Positions 17,515 through 25,512 of a DNA stretch of 64,000 nucleotides are shown piece by piece. The stretch is from NCBI RefSeq assembly GCF_017814945.1, contig NZ_JAGIPX010000002.1:62001-126000 (forward strand), written 5' to 3'. Source of the stretch: Paraburkholderia sp. LEh10 (GTDB taxonomy: Bacteria > Pseudomonadota > Gammaproteobacteria > Burkholderiales > Burkholderiaceae). The translations under genes and the position numbers were made by a program. The notes under the pieces were generated by a model, which saw nothing but the letters and a program-made list of their open reading frames with translations, had not been told where the DNA came from and did not search any database. Position 1 is the stretch's first letter. Each line of letters begins with the position of its first letter.

Positions 17515-18159
17515 TCAGGTGTCCAGTTCCGGCGACTGGCCGTACATGATCACCGTGATGAACCGGATGGGAAGCTTGATCAGACGCTCGGGGCCATGCG
17601 CGACCGAGCCGCGAAAGGTCAGCGCGTCGCCGGGTTGCAGCAGATAGCTGCGGTTGCCATGGCGATATTCCATCTTGCCTTGCAGCATGTAGATGAACTC
17701 GGTGCCGGGATGCTCGAAGGTCGGAAACACCTCGGCCTCGTCGTCCATCGTGATGAGGAACGGCTCGAACAGCTTGACGGGGCCCTGATCGTAGGCAAGC
17801 AGATGGTAGGTATGCCCCTTGGTGGTCCCCCGGCGTACCACCTCCATGCCCTTGCCCGCCTTCACATGCTGTGCGTTGCCCTCACGATGCTCGAAGTTCT
17901 TGAACAGCGCCGAGATCGAAATGCCCAGTGCCCGCGCAATGCTCACGATCGAGTCGAGGCTGGTCGACACCTGCCCGTTCTCGATCTTCGATACCATGCT
18001 TCGCGACAGGCCGCTTTGCTCCGCCAGGTCGGCGATCGTCAGCCCCTGGTTGGTGCGATGCTCCTTGACGACCTTGCCCAGGAATGACTCAATCGACCTC
18101 CCGTCGCCCGAGTCTTCAAGTTGACTGGTGGGCGGATCGGCATTTATCTCGCTCTTCAT
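17515..18159 (-). CDS. XRE-family transcriptional regulator with C-terminal cupin domain
   Basis: The product (214 aa) has an N-terminal Xre helix-turn-helix (about 25-80; LTIADLAEQSGLSRSMVSKI is the HTH core) and a C-terminal cupin_2 sensor domain (about 135-200; HPGTEFIYMLQGKMEYRH and YLLQPGDALTFRG). Such proteins usually repress or activate adjacent catabolic operons in response to a small ligand bound by the cupin. It lies immediately upstream of, and on the same strand as, the purU-mgd-gmaS-mgs operon, so it is the likely regulator. The ATG at 18159 has only a weak ribosome binding site. Confidence 0.9.
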   Translation of the reverse strand: MKSEINADPPTSQLEDSGDGRSIESFLGKVVKEHRTNQGLTIADLAEQSGLSRSMVSKIENGQVSTSLDSIVSIARALGISISALFKNFEHREGNAQHVKAGKGMEVVRRGTTKGHTYHLLAYDQGPVKLFEPFLITMDDEAEVFPTFEHPGTEFIYMLQGKMEYRHGNRSYLLQPGDALTFRGSVAHGPERLIKLPIRFITVIMYGQSPELDT

Positions 18160-18296
18160 CGCTCGGCTCTACACGTGACTATCGGCAATTCGGTTATGCG
18201 GCGCGACCCTTCATGGGTGTCCGCAGTGCGAATAGTACCAGTGCGTGGCGGCCGTGAGGACTCGCCCGTTCAATGAATGCAGTCAACGAAGCGATC

Positions 18297-18956
18297 TCAT
18301 GGGCGCGGCGGATTGCGGCGTGCGTGGTGCTCGTGATGCCACACGACGGCCTCAACCCTCGAATGCAGATCGAGCTTGTGCAGCAGATGCTTGACGTGCA
18401 CCTTTACAGTACCGACGCTGATATCGAGCTTGCGTGCAATTTCCTTGTTGCACAGCCCTTCGACGAGATAGTCGAGCACCTCCTGCTCACGCGCGGAGAG
18501 GCCTGATTCGCTGGCAGGCAGAGGTTGCCCGGCGGACAGCGCATGAAACAGCTTGCCCGTGATCGACTCGCTGAGCACAGCCGTTCCTTGCAGCGCCTTC
18601 TGCAAGTTCACGCAGAGCTCTTCCGGCTCCATGTCCTTGAGCAGATAGCCGCTCGCGCCGGCGCGCAACGCAGCCACGACATCGCGCTCGTTGTCCGAGA
18701 CCGTCAACATCAGAAAGCGTGCATCGACGCCGTGCTCCCTCATCATCTGGAGCGTTTCGATTCCGCTCATTTCCGGCATGTTCAGGTCGATCAGGATCAC
18801 GTCCGGCTTGAGCCGAACCGCGAGGTCGACGCCCACTCGCCCCGACGACGCTTCGCCGACCACGCGAAACGCGGGGTTCATTCCGATCAGCTGCGCGACG
18901 CCCTTGCGGAACAGCGCATGATCGTCGATCAGCAGTACCGTATTGACTGGCTCCAC
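18297..18956 (-). CDS. NarL/FixJ-type response regulator
   Basis: The product (219 aa) has an N-terminal receiver (LLIDDHALFRKGV with the acidic pair, phospho-Asp in VILIDLNMPEMSG, Lys in GYLLKDMEPEEL) and a C-terminal LuxR helix-turn-helix (LSAREQEVLDYLVEGLCNKE; ISVGTVKVHVKHLLHKL). Length and arrangement match NarL/NarP. The start is GTG at 18956 with AGGA upstream. No sensor kinase gene is next to it, so it is an orphan here. A nitrate/nitrite role would be a guess from family similarity only. Confidence 0.92.
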   Translation of the reverse strand: MEPVNTVLLIDDHALFRKGVAQLIGMNPAFRVVGEASSGRVGVDLAVRLKPDVILIDLNMPEMSGIETLQMMREHGVDARFLMLTVSDNERDVVAALRAGASGYLLKDMEPEELCVNLQKALQGTAVLSESITGKLFHALSAGQPLPASESGLSAREQEVLDYLVEGLCNKEIARKLDISVGTVKVHVKHLLHKLDLHSRVEAVVWHHEHHARRNPPRP

Positions 18957-19038
18957 GTCCTATTCCTCATACCTGAATTACCCTGAAGCGGGCAGCCGAC
19001 GGTTTCATCATAGGCCACGCGCGGCGAGACTGCGCGCG

Positions 19039-19284
19039 TCACGCGGCTTTCGGACAGGCCATCGCGGGACGCTCGCGGCGAGGCGGAAACACGCGCCAGG
19101 AGCCATCGTCATGCCGGAAGAACATGATGGCCACCGAGCACGCAGGCCGCGCCACCTCGACACAGACATAACGGCGGTTGCTATCTCGCGTGCGGCTGAA
19201 CTGCGTCACCCGAAGGGGCGTTGCCGGAGTCGGCGACAGCCATTTCTCGACCAGTTCGCGCAAAGACTGCTGATGGACGTTCAT
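19039..19284 (-). CDS. small protein of unknown function (81 aa)
   Basis: I do not recognise this protein. The ATG at 19284 has GGAG eight bases upstream. The chain begins MNVHQQSLRELVEKWL and ends with a basic, Pro-rich tail (WRVFPPRRERPAMACPKAA). A compact alpha/beta core with CVEVARPACSVAIMFFRHDDG is visible. It follows the 142-aa gene at 19341-19769 by 56 bp on the same strand and is probably co-transcribed with it. Confidence 0.6.
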   Translation of the reverse strand: MNVHQQSLRELVEKWLSPTPATPLRVTQFSRTRDSNRRYVCVEVARPACSVAIMFFRHDDGSWRVFPPRRERPAMACPKAA

Positions 19285-19340
19285 GATCTTCACTCCAGTC
19301 ACCCGTTCATGATTTGCGTTTCCTGCCTGTGTCAAAGCGA

Positions 19341-19769
19341 TCAGGCCGCCGCCTTGACCCGCTGCGCCGACAGACCAAACTGGCGGGCGATCGACTGAAG
19401 CCGCTCGTGCCATTCCCATTTGCCGAAAACGTCGTGCACGTTCTGCAGACAGCTGAGCAACTCGATCGTGACGGGATCGTAGACATTGATATGCGCCCGA
19501 AGCAGTGCCTTTCTGAGTGCAGCGATGCCGACGTCCATGTACGCCGGTATCGTGTCCGACGATCGTTTGCCGATGTAGCGGACGGGGACGCCTTCCATCG
19601 CGGTCATGTAGTCGCGTGGCTTGATGAAACTGCCAACGGGACAGCCCCCGCAATAACCGCGATACGCGCCCCCTCCTTGCGGCAACAGCGCAGCGCGGCC
19701 CTGGCCGAGAAGATGTCCGACAGCGTGATCGAAGATCTGCTGATGGGTCAGGAAATTTGTGCATTCCAT
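19341..19769 (-). CDS. conserved-looking hypothetical protein (142 aa)
   Basis: I do not recognise the family. The chain starts MECTNFLTHQQIFDHAV and has a Gly/Cys-rich segment (GAYRGYCGGCPVGSFI) whose C-x2-C could bind a metal or cofactor. Its helical C-terminal half includes LLSCLQNVHDVFGKWEW. The ATG at 19769 has CGGAG seven bases upstream. It forms a probable operon with the 81-aa gene downstream and is divergent from the small-gene pair starting at 19891. The NarL-type regulator nearby may control it, but nothing in the sequence proves this. Confidence 0.65.
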   Translation of the reverse strand: MECTNFLTHQQIFDHAVGHLLGQGRAALLPQGGGAYRGYCGGCPVGSFIKPRDYMTAMEGVPVRYIGKRSSDTIPAYMDVGIAALRKALLRAHINVYDPVTIELLSCLQNVHDVFGKWEWHERLQSIARQFGLSAQRVKAAA

Positions 19770-19890
19770 GATGTTGCTCCGCTGCCAGGCATTGACGATT
19801 CGTGACGATTCATGACTCTAGTATGGCGAGTCAACTGCGCGTTGCAATCGTCCAGAGGGGGCTCCCTCTTTGGGGGTAGGGGAGGCAATC

Positions 19891-20133
19891 ATGGCGATCG
19901 AAACCGCTTCGGGTGGACTGAAATCGTCACGAATCCGAGGTTGCGCGAGGAGAATCACGTTGACGGCGCAGCGCGTGACGGCGTTGGTCGAACAGGCGCA
20001 TCCAGGCGTTACTCACTACCCATCGGGTGGTAGTCCCGACGGGGAATTGCCGCATTTCTGGCCGATGCCGATACTGCCAGTCGACGGCATTCTTATTGCC
20101 GCGTGGCGGCGATCACAGCAGCGTTCCAAATGA
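19891..20133 (+). CDS. small hypothetical protein (80 aa)
   Basis: The ATG at 19891 is preceded by GGGGAGG at good spacing. The chain (MAIETASGGLKSSRIRGC...) has no recognisable domain. Its stop overlaps the start of the next frame as ATGA at 20130-20133, which supports translation of both. It is divergent from the 142-aa gene at 19341-19769. Confidence 0.45.
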   Translation: MAIETASGGLKSSRIRGCARRITLTAQRVTALVEQAHPGVTHYPSGGSPDGELPHFWPMPILPVDGILIAAWRRSQQRSK

Positions 20134-20414
20134 AACGATCTGACACGAGAAGCCTGGTGGAGGATGTTGCGAAGCACTGCGACGCAATGGCGGCGCTGAC
20201 CTTATACGACCACAGCATCGAATGCGGGCATCGGAGGATCGCGCTGCTTCGGTACATGGATGCCAAAGACCTCGCGGCGCCGCTGACGAGACGGCATCAC
20301 GCGTATGCACAAACCGTTGCCGATTCGCTGAGCGTCGATGAAATGGCATCCATTGCAAGACAGGCCATTGAACGCAGCCGTCAGCGGCGATCCGCAGCGA
20401 CAAAACATGACTGA
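20130..20414 (+). CDS. small hypothetical protein (94 aa)
   Basis: The frame starts at the ATG at 20130, inside an ATGA overlap with the preceding small gene. It encodes a charged, helical-looking chain (DVAKHCDAMAALTLYDHSIE; TQ/VADSLSVDEMASIARQ). It is unrecognised. No separate ribosome binding site is seen, consistent with coupling. The strong terminator at 20561-20600 lies about 150 bp downstream on the same strand. Confidence 0.45.
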   Translation: MKRSDTRSLVEDVAKHCDAMAALTLYDHSIECGHRRIALLRYMDAKDLAAPLTRRHHAYAQTVADSLSVDEMASIARQAIERSRQRRSAATKHD

Positions 20415-20477
20415 TATCCGCGCGCCCAGGCCGTCGGAAGACACGCCAGGTCAGATCAAGTGCGAAGCGCTCGCGGC

Positions 20478-20600
20478 TTGACGGGAAACCAAGGGTCATC
20501 GTCATCTGCCGTTGGAGATGGGCTGTCTCCGCAGCGGTCGGTCAGGGTGGCGATGTTTTCAGCCTCGACTTGTTCGGCTAGTCGAGGCTTTTTTTTTTTG
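20478..20600 (+). ncRNA. candidate small RNA ending in a strong terminator
   Basis: A -35-like TTGACG (20478-20483) lies 18 bases before a weak -10-like TCATCT (20502-20507). The predicted transcript from about 20514 begins with a small hairpin (GGAGA, 7-base loop, TCTCC) and ends at a long Rho-independent terminator with about ten T's. This layout resembles Hfq-type small RNAs of 80-90 nt. It could instead be the 3' end of the 19891-20414 transcript. Confidence 0.35.
20561..20600 (+). terminator. Rho-independent terminator
   Basis: A perfect 10-bp stem (AGCCTCGACT paired with AGTCGAGGCT, 9-base loop) is followed directly by a run of T's. It is the strongest intrinsic terminator in the window and reads on the + strand. 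Confidence 0.9.
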
Positions 20601-20672
20601 CCGCCCTGTCATGAATCACGCTGTCGCCCGACACTCGACACTCGACACTGCATAGCTTCACGACGACTCGCG

Positions 20673-21287
20673 CTACGCGAGCGCGACGACGAAATCGAAC
20701 CGGGCCGCCTTTTGCTCGCCGGCGTCGTGGATCGTCATCAGCAACCGGCGATCGAACAGGGAATCGCGCGCATTGCGCTGCTCGGCGGGAAAGTACAGTT
20801 GGGTAGTGAGGATCGGCCCATTGGGCGGCTGCACCTTCACGTGGAAGTGTCGTGTGCGTCCGGGATACAGCCCCGGCACGATGGTCTCGAGGCGATAGCG
20901 GCCGTCACTGTCGGCGAATTGATGTCCGCGAAGCCGGAACCCGTCGACGTCGTATTCGCCAGCGTCATCGGCGTGCCAGAAATCGAGCAATGCCCCTGAC
21001 ACGGCCGTGCATCGCGTCGACCACACCTGTCCCGTCAGAATCATCTTCGTTCCATTGATGCCCGGTTCAAGCAGCGATGCGCGTTGCGGCGAATGCGGCA
21101 GGAAGAACGGCCCCGCCGTCTGATGCCGGGTCGGTTCGTGTTCGTCTGTGCAGGCGGGCGTAGCTGGAAGTGCGCCGGCTTGCGCAGCGTCCGCCTCTCC
21201 AAGGCTCAATAGCAGCAACGTGGACGGCACCACACCCGATCTGCGAAGAAAGTCGCGCCGTCCCTGGTTCACGTTTCGTGTGCTCAT
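20673..21287 (-). CDS. Tat-exported intradiol ring-cleavage dioxygenase family protein
   Basis: The product (204 aa) belongs to the catechol/protocatechuate dioxygenase superfamily. It has a twin-arginine signal (RRDFLRRSGVVPSTLLLLSL, about residues 10-29), so it is likely exported folded to the periplasm. Candidate Fe(III) ligands are Tyr112 in DFWHADDAGEYD, Tyr141 in VPGLYPGRT, and His147/His149 in RTRHFHVKV. Full catabolic dioxygenases are cytoplasmic and often longer, so this is one of the short exported members whose substrate is mostly unknown. The ATG at 21287 has AGGAA about eight bases upstream. No aromatic-pathway genes flank it, apart from a hydrolase and a tautomerase further along. 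Confidence 0.87.
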   Translation of the reverse strand: MSTRNVNQGRRDFLRRSGVVPSTLLLLSLGEADAAQAGALPATPACTDEHEPTRHQTAGPFFLPHSPQRASLLEPGINGTKMILTGQVWSTRCTAVSGALLDFWHADDAGEYDVDGFRLRGHQFADSDGRYRLETIVPGLYPGRTRHFHVKVQPPNGPILTTQLYFPAEQRNARDSLFDRRLLMTIHDAGEQKAARFDFVVALA

Positions 21288-21600
21288 CGTGGGCGTTCCT
21301 CGATTTCCACTTGCTGGCTCCGATATCCGCGACGGCGCCCGCATGGCAGGTGGTTGGCTCGCGCCAAGTGGGCGTTGGCGCGGCAGGGCGCACGGCCCGC
21401 CGGGCCGATGCCAACCATGGTAAGCCCAAACTACAGCCGTGTTGTCGCCCGCCACCAGCAGTCGCAGCGCGTTCGAACAACGCGCAACGCGCGCGAGCCA
21501 GTGCGGTTCATTGGCGGGCGCGTCCCGTCGGCCCACGGTTTTCCCTGCTAAAGCGCCGGACCGCCTGAGGCGGTTGCCCGATGGTCCGCAGGGCAGCGCG
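21288..21600. other. intergenic, no gene seen
   Basis: This stretch upstream of the exported dioxygenase carries only short shadow frames. Its minus-strand promoter must lie here, but no clear motif was found. Confidence 0.5.
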
Positions 21601-22404
21601 TCAGGCCGCGCGCCCGTCCCACTCGCTGATATGCCGCGCGATCGCCGCATTGACGGTCTGCGCATGCGTAAGCGGCCCCATGTGCCCCGCTTCGGGCACG
21701 ACGATCAGCTTCGCGTCCGGCATCAGCGAGGGCAAGGTCTCCGCGATCAGGCGCGTCGGAGCGGGAGCGTGCTCGCCACGCAGCACGAGCGTCGGGATAC
21801 GCAGTCCCGCGTAGGCGCTCGCAGGTGTCGGCTCGTGAATCAGCGCGCGAAAATCGAGCGGCGCCTTGGGCACCCAGCGCGTGAGCATCGCCTGCACGGA
21901 AGGGCGCAGCGCTGACCATGCGCCATGCCCGCCCCAATAGTCGACGAACGAGCGGGCCGCGCCGCGCAAATCTCCCGCGACGACGCCTTCCGCCGTACGC
22001 GCCGCGATGCCCAGAATCTCCGCGAATTCGTGCGCGCCGCGGGAGCCCATCCGTTTGAGCAAATGGAATGCGGAAGGCTCGTACAGCGTGATGCTCGCCA
22101 CACCATGCGGCCGTTCGAGCGCGGCGCGCAACGCGACCCCGCCCCCATACGAATGGCCGACGAGATGCACCCTGTTGCGCTGCCGGTCGATTATTTCAAC
22201 GGTGCGCGCCGCTTCGTCCGCGAGCGTAAAAGCGCGCTCGCCGCTCCACGGTCCGACGCTGTCGCAGCCGTAATGCTCGGGCGCAATCAGCGCGTAGCGC
22301 CCATCGAGCAGTTCGCCGAGCGCACGCCATTGATTCGCGCCGGAACCTGAGCAATGCAAGGCGATGATGGATGTGCGCTCATTGTTCGAAGAAAAGCTCG
22401 ACAT
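21601..22404 (-). CDS. alpha/beta-hydrolase
   Basis: The product (267 aa) is an alpha/beta-hydrolase-fold protein. It has the oxyanion/N-terminal segment LHCSGSGANQWRAL, the nucleophile elbow GHSYGGG with the catalytic Ser, and the C-terminal His in PEAGHMGPL; the acid is probably in the LVLRGEHAP strand region. The start at 22404 has GGAA about seven bases upstream; the frame extends to 22497 without further support. The substrate is unknown (ester, lactone or C-C bond). It is alone on this strand, 331 bp after the tautomerase gene. Confidence 0.85.
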   Translation of the reverse strand: MSSFSSNNERTSIIALHCSGSGANQWRALGELLDGRYALIAPEHYGCDSVGPWSGERAFTLADEAARTVEIIDRQRNRVHLVGHSYGGGVALRAALERPHGVASITLYEPSAFHLLKRMGSRGAHEFAEILGIAARTAEGVVAGDLRGAARSFVDYWGGHGAWSALRPSVQAMLTRWVPKAPLDFRALIHEPTPASAYAGLRIPTLVLRGEHAPAPTRLIAETLPSLMPDAKLIVVPEAGHMGPLTHAQTVNAAIARHISEWDGRAA

Positions 22405-22735
22405 GTGGGAATTCCATTTCGTTTGGCAGGTGGACCGTGGATGTGCATCAAGCGACGCGTTCGATTGCGCGCCGGCCGATCCGCGGGTATTGACCACCTA
22501 TGCATCTGCCGCGCCAGTTTCGCGGATGTCTTGCGCCGTGGGGCTTTCGGCGAAATCACCCGCCACCGGTGCATGCGAAGTGTCGGGTACGCGCCAACGT
22601 TTTCAATGCTGAAAACGTCAGCGAGCAAACACTCGACAACGTGCCCGCTCGCACGTCCTGCAACGAAGACGGCTATGACGGGGGCCGCGCGAAGCCGCGA
22701 TTTTCTTCACACGGTTCGACACGGCCCCGGTGCGG
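22405..22735. other. intergenic stretch with a perfect palindrome
   Basis: No gene is seen between the tautomerase and hydrolase genes (both minus strand). The stretch holds the 22-base inverted repeat at 22597-22618 and presumably the hydrolase promoter. Confidence 0.5.
22597..22618. promoter_or_regulatory. putative operator, 9-bp-arm palindrome
   Basis: ACGTTTTCA and TGAAAACGT flank a 4-base spacer (ATGC), a perfect inverted repeat of the size bound by dimeric regulators. It lies 193 bp upstream of the hydrolase start. No regulator gene is adjacent. Confidence 0.4.
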
Positions 22736-22960
22736 TCAGGCCGCCTTCATTCCCGCCAGCGCGTGGACGTCAGCCGTGGTTAGAGGCCGGCCCCCGATCG
22801 CCCAATCGCCACTCTTGACTTCGTCGATGATCACTAACGTGACGGAGCGCATCGCCTCTCCCTCGATCGATACCATCGCGTCGGTCAACTTCTCCGCAAT
22901 CTGTTTCTTTTGTGCTGGCGAAAATACGCCGTCAATCAGTTTCACATTGATGAGTGGCAT
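22736..22960 (-). CDS. 4-oxalocrotonate tautomerase family protein
   Basis: The product (74 aa) begins MPLINVKLIDG, so after Met removal it has the N-terminal catalytic Pro of the tautomerase superfamily. The length is typical of the 4-OT group. The ATG at 22960 has AAGGAG seven bases upstream, which sets the start against an upstream in-frame ATG at 23026. Family members ketonise dienols in aromatic degradation. No meta-cleavage genes are nearby, so the substrate is open. Confidence 0.88.
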   Translation of the reverse strand: MPLINVKLIDGVFSPAQKKQIAEKLTDAMVSIEGEAMRSVTLVIIDEVKSGDWAIGGRPLTTADVHALAGMKAA

Positions 22961-23398
22961 AGGGAAACTCCTTTGATGGTCGCTGGGACTTCTCTGAATC
23001 GGCAGCCATGTGCTGCGCGATCGCAACCAGTCTCAGTCATCCGTCCACTTTTTGAAATGCTCACGACGCCGTCGAATCTGCTCCAGCGTCCGCATTTGCG
23101 TGGCAACGAGCGAAGCGCGAGTCGTTTCACGGTTTCCTCAAAAGGCTGCCCAACGGGTTCCCATCAGAGCCTGCAGAGCGCTTTGGATGGTTGGCGCCGT
23201 TGTCGCGCACGGCGCTGTTTTCCGTCTTCCACGTATTGATGCATCAGGGTCTCCAGGCGACCGCAAGCGTTGCGCATACGATCGGTACTACACTGATCAT
23301 GCCGTGCGGGCCGCTAGTCGCGATGGGGTACGGCGATCGCGTAGAACATAAGCGGCAGATCGTTGGCCCGGCGCTGCCGGTGGTACAGGAGTTCTCTC
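22961..23398. other. intergenic, no gene seen
   Basis: A 438-base divergent region between the tautomerase gene (-) and the DUF305 gene (+). Only implausible frames occur. It should hold both promoters, but no motif is convincing. Confidence 0.5.
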
Positions 23399-23848
23399 AT
23401 GCGTTCCTTTCTCCGCGCTCACGCCTGCCGATCGACTGTACTCGCTACCCTTGCGGCGATAGTGGGCGCCTTCCCCGCCGTCGCCGCCGGCGCTGGCGGC
23501 GCGGCTGCCGACGAGCAGCCGTTTCTCTCCGAAAACCAGAAGGCAATGACGAAAATGATGGACGACATGTCCATCAAACCGACAGGCGACGTAGACGGAG
23601 ACTTCGTGGAGATGATGGTCCCGCACCATCAAGGCGCGATCGATATGGCGCTGGCCGAGCTGCGCTACGGACACAACGAACAACTGCGCCGCATCGCGCA
23701 GGAAATCGTGATCGAGCAGCAGCAGGAAATTGTCGCGATGCGCTTCGCGCTGGGCCAGTCGCTGCCGGCGCCCGCTCCTGCGCCTACCGCGCCGACGCCC
23801 GCATCGACCTCCGTACCGGCGCATTCGATGCCCGCTGCAACTCAATGA
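23399..23848 (+). CDS. DUF305 family periplasmic protein
   Basis: The product (149 aa) has a signal peptide (MRSFLRAHACRSTVLATLAA..., cleavage probably after the Ala-rich stretch near residue 33). The DUF305 core follows, with EMMVPHHQGAIDMA and a second helix EIVIEQQQEIVAMRFALG. The His/Met pattern is ferritin-like and is thought in related proteins to bind metal, often copper. A low-complexity Ala/Pro tail ends the chain. The ATG at 23399 has CAGGAG seven bases upstream. The propeller gene follows 16 bp downstream, so the two are probably co-expressed. Confidence 0.9.
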   Translation: MRSFLRAHACRSTVLATLAAIVGAFPAVAAGAGGAAADEQPFLSENQKAMTKMMDDMSIKPTGDVDGDFVEMMVPHHQGAIDMALAELRYGHNEQLRRIAQEIVIEQQQEIVAMRFALGQSLPAPAPAPTAPTPASTSVPAHSMPAATQ

Positions 23849-23864
23849 ACACGCAGAAGGAGCC

Positions 23865-25346
23865 ATGATGAAAATCACGTCCATCGCCGCGACCGTTCTC
23901 GTGGCCGTCGCGCTCGCCGCTGTGCGGTTCGCCTCGGCAGGCCAGGTGCCTGGTTCGCTATCCGATCCGGACATCCCGGTCACCCATCATGATCGCGTGT
24001 ACGCAGCCGAGCAGTTCTCGAATACGGTTTCCGTCATCGATCCCGCCGACAATCATCTGGTTGGCCTGATTCGCCTCGGCGATCCGGCGCCCGCCTACTT
24101 CAGCCCGCTGTACCGCGGCCAGGTGCTGGTGCACGGCATGGGGTTTTCGCCGGACCACCGCACGCTCGCGGTAGTGTCGATTGGTTCCAATTCCGTCACG
24201 TTCATCGACACGCAGACGAATACGATCAAGCATGTCAGCTATGTCGGCCGGTCGCCGCACGAGGCGTTCTTCACACGGGACGGCAACGAGGTGTGGGTGA
24301 CCGTGCGCGGTGAAAACTACGTCGACGTCCTCGATGGCAGCACATATGAAGAGAAGACACGCATCATCGTTCCCGCAGGCCCCGGCATGCAGATCTTCTC
24401 GCCGGACGGGAAATACGGCTATGTGTGCTCGTCGTTCAATCCTGAGACTGAGGTCATCTCGGTGGCCGACCACAAGATTGTCGGAAAGGTGACGCAGGAC
24501 AGTCCGTTCTGCCCTGACCTCGCGGCGACGCCGGACGGCAAGCAGGTCTGGTTCACGCTGAAGGATGTGGGCAAGACCCAGGTGTTCGATGCACGGCCGC
24601 CGTTCGCGTTGCTCACGACAATCGACACCGGCCCGATCACGAACCACGTCAACATCGTGCAGAACGCGAATGGCATGTTTGCTTACGTGACGGTAGGCGG
24701 CCTGAATCAGGTCAAGGTATTCAGGACCGACGACTTCTCGCAGGTCGCGACGATTCCCGTCGGCAATCTGCCGCACGGTATCTGGCCTTCGGGCGACGGC
24801 TCGCGCATCTATGTTGGGCTTGAGAACGCCGACGCGATGGCCGCCATCGATACGCTGACGAACAAGGTCATTGCCAACGTGCCGATTGGACAGGCGCCGC
24901 AAGCCGTGACCTACGTGCCGGATGCGGTGCCGCAGGGCGATGGCACGCAGAATACGCAGCCGCCTGGCCAGGCGGGACAAACCACGCACCTTGCGCTGAA
25001 GGCCGTCGGAACGGGCAAACCGGCCGACGCTGCAAGCATGCCGACCAGTGTCACGCTGTTCGACCAGGGACTGATTCAGGTGCTACAAGCCGCTGTCACC
25101 GGGCTTGCGCCGAAGCAGCGCTACGTGCTGGGCCTTTCGGAAAAGCCCGATGGCAGCGGCCACGTGGAGCCGCTTGCCGACTTCATGACGAACGGGGCCG
25201 GCGCCGCAATCGTCACTGCGCTGGGCCAGATTCGCCAGCTGGTTGCACCGGGCGCGAGCACGGCGGGCAATACGCGCCGTTACCTCATCATCGCCCCGCA
25301 AGTAGCGGGTAAGCCCGGCACGGTGGTTCAGGTGCAGGCGCTTTAA
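23865..25346 (+). CDS. exported YVTN-type beta-propeller protein
   Basis: The product (493 aa) has an N-terminal signal peptide (ATVLVAVALAAVRFASAG) and a beta-propeller of repeated blades of the YVTN/lactonase type, e.g. QFSNTVSVIDPADNHLVG, GSNSVTFIDTQTNTIKHV and TDDFSQVATIPVGNLPHGIW. A C-terminal region of about 110 residues (from about 385) forms a separate domain. The start may be either of two adjacent ATGs, 23865 or 23868, after AAGGAG. It is coupled with the DUF305 gene. Such propellers act in the periplasm as binding scaffolds; the ligand here is unknown. Confidence 0.87.
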   Translation: MMKITSIAATVLVAVALAAVRFASAGQVPGSLSDPDIPVTHHDRVYAAEQFSNTVSVIDPADNHLVGLIRLGDPAPAYFSPLYRGQVLVHGMGFSPDHRTLAVVSIGSNSVTFIDTQTNTIKHVSYVGRSPHEAFFTRDGNEVWVTVRGENYVDVLDGSTYEEKTRIIVPAGPGMQIFSPDGKYGYVCSSFNPETEVISVADHKIVGKVTQDSPFCPDLAATPDGKQVWFTLKDVGKTQVFDARPPFALLTTIDTGPITNHVNIVQNANGMFAYVTVGGLNQVKVFRTDDFSQVATIPVGNLPHGIWPSGDGSRIYVGLENADAMAAIDTLTNKVIANVPIGQAPQAVTYVPDAVPQGDGTQNTQPPGQAGQTTHLALKAVGTGKPADAASMPTSVTLFDQGLIQVLQAAVTGLAPKQRYVLGLSEKPDGSGHVEPLADFMTNGAGAAIVTALGQIRQLVAPGASTAGNTRRYLIIAPQVAGKPGTVVQVQAL

Positions 25347-25470
25347 GAGACCCTTTCAACAGGCCTGCCTTGTTCACCTGAAGCCGGGCCAGCGGACAAG
25401 AGAGAAGCCGCGTTCGAGGATGCCCTCGCGCATGCCGGCTCGACGTTCGAACCACACCCGCCGTTATACC

Positions 25471-25491
25471 GCTGCCGGCTTGACCGGCAGC
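25471..25491. terminator. hairpin between convergent genes
   Basis: GCTGCCGG and CCGGCAGC form a perfect 8-bp stem with a 5-base loop between the propeller gene and the convergent aldehyde dehydrogenase gene. There is no clear T-run, so it is a possible rather than proven terminator. Confidence 0.4.
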
Positions 25492-25512
25492 CGGTCGATC
25501 TTCTACGACACC

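Noticed and set aside
18160-18296. Possible second copy of the XRE-cupin operator upstream of the regulator gene
   Set aside because: No TTTCCTG...CAGGAAA-like repeat was found in this stretch.
23191-23868. Plus-strand frame overlapping the DUF305 gene
   Set aside because: It has no signal or domain, and the DUF305 frame has a clear start and family motifs.
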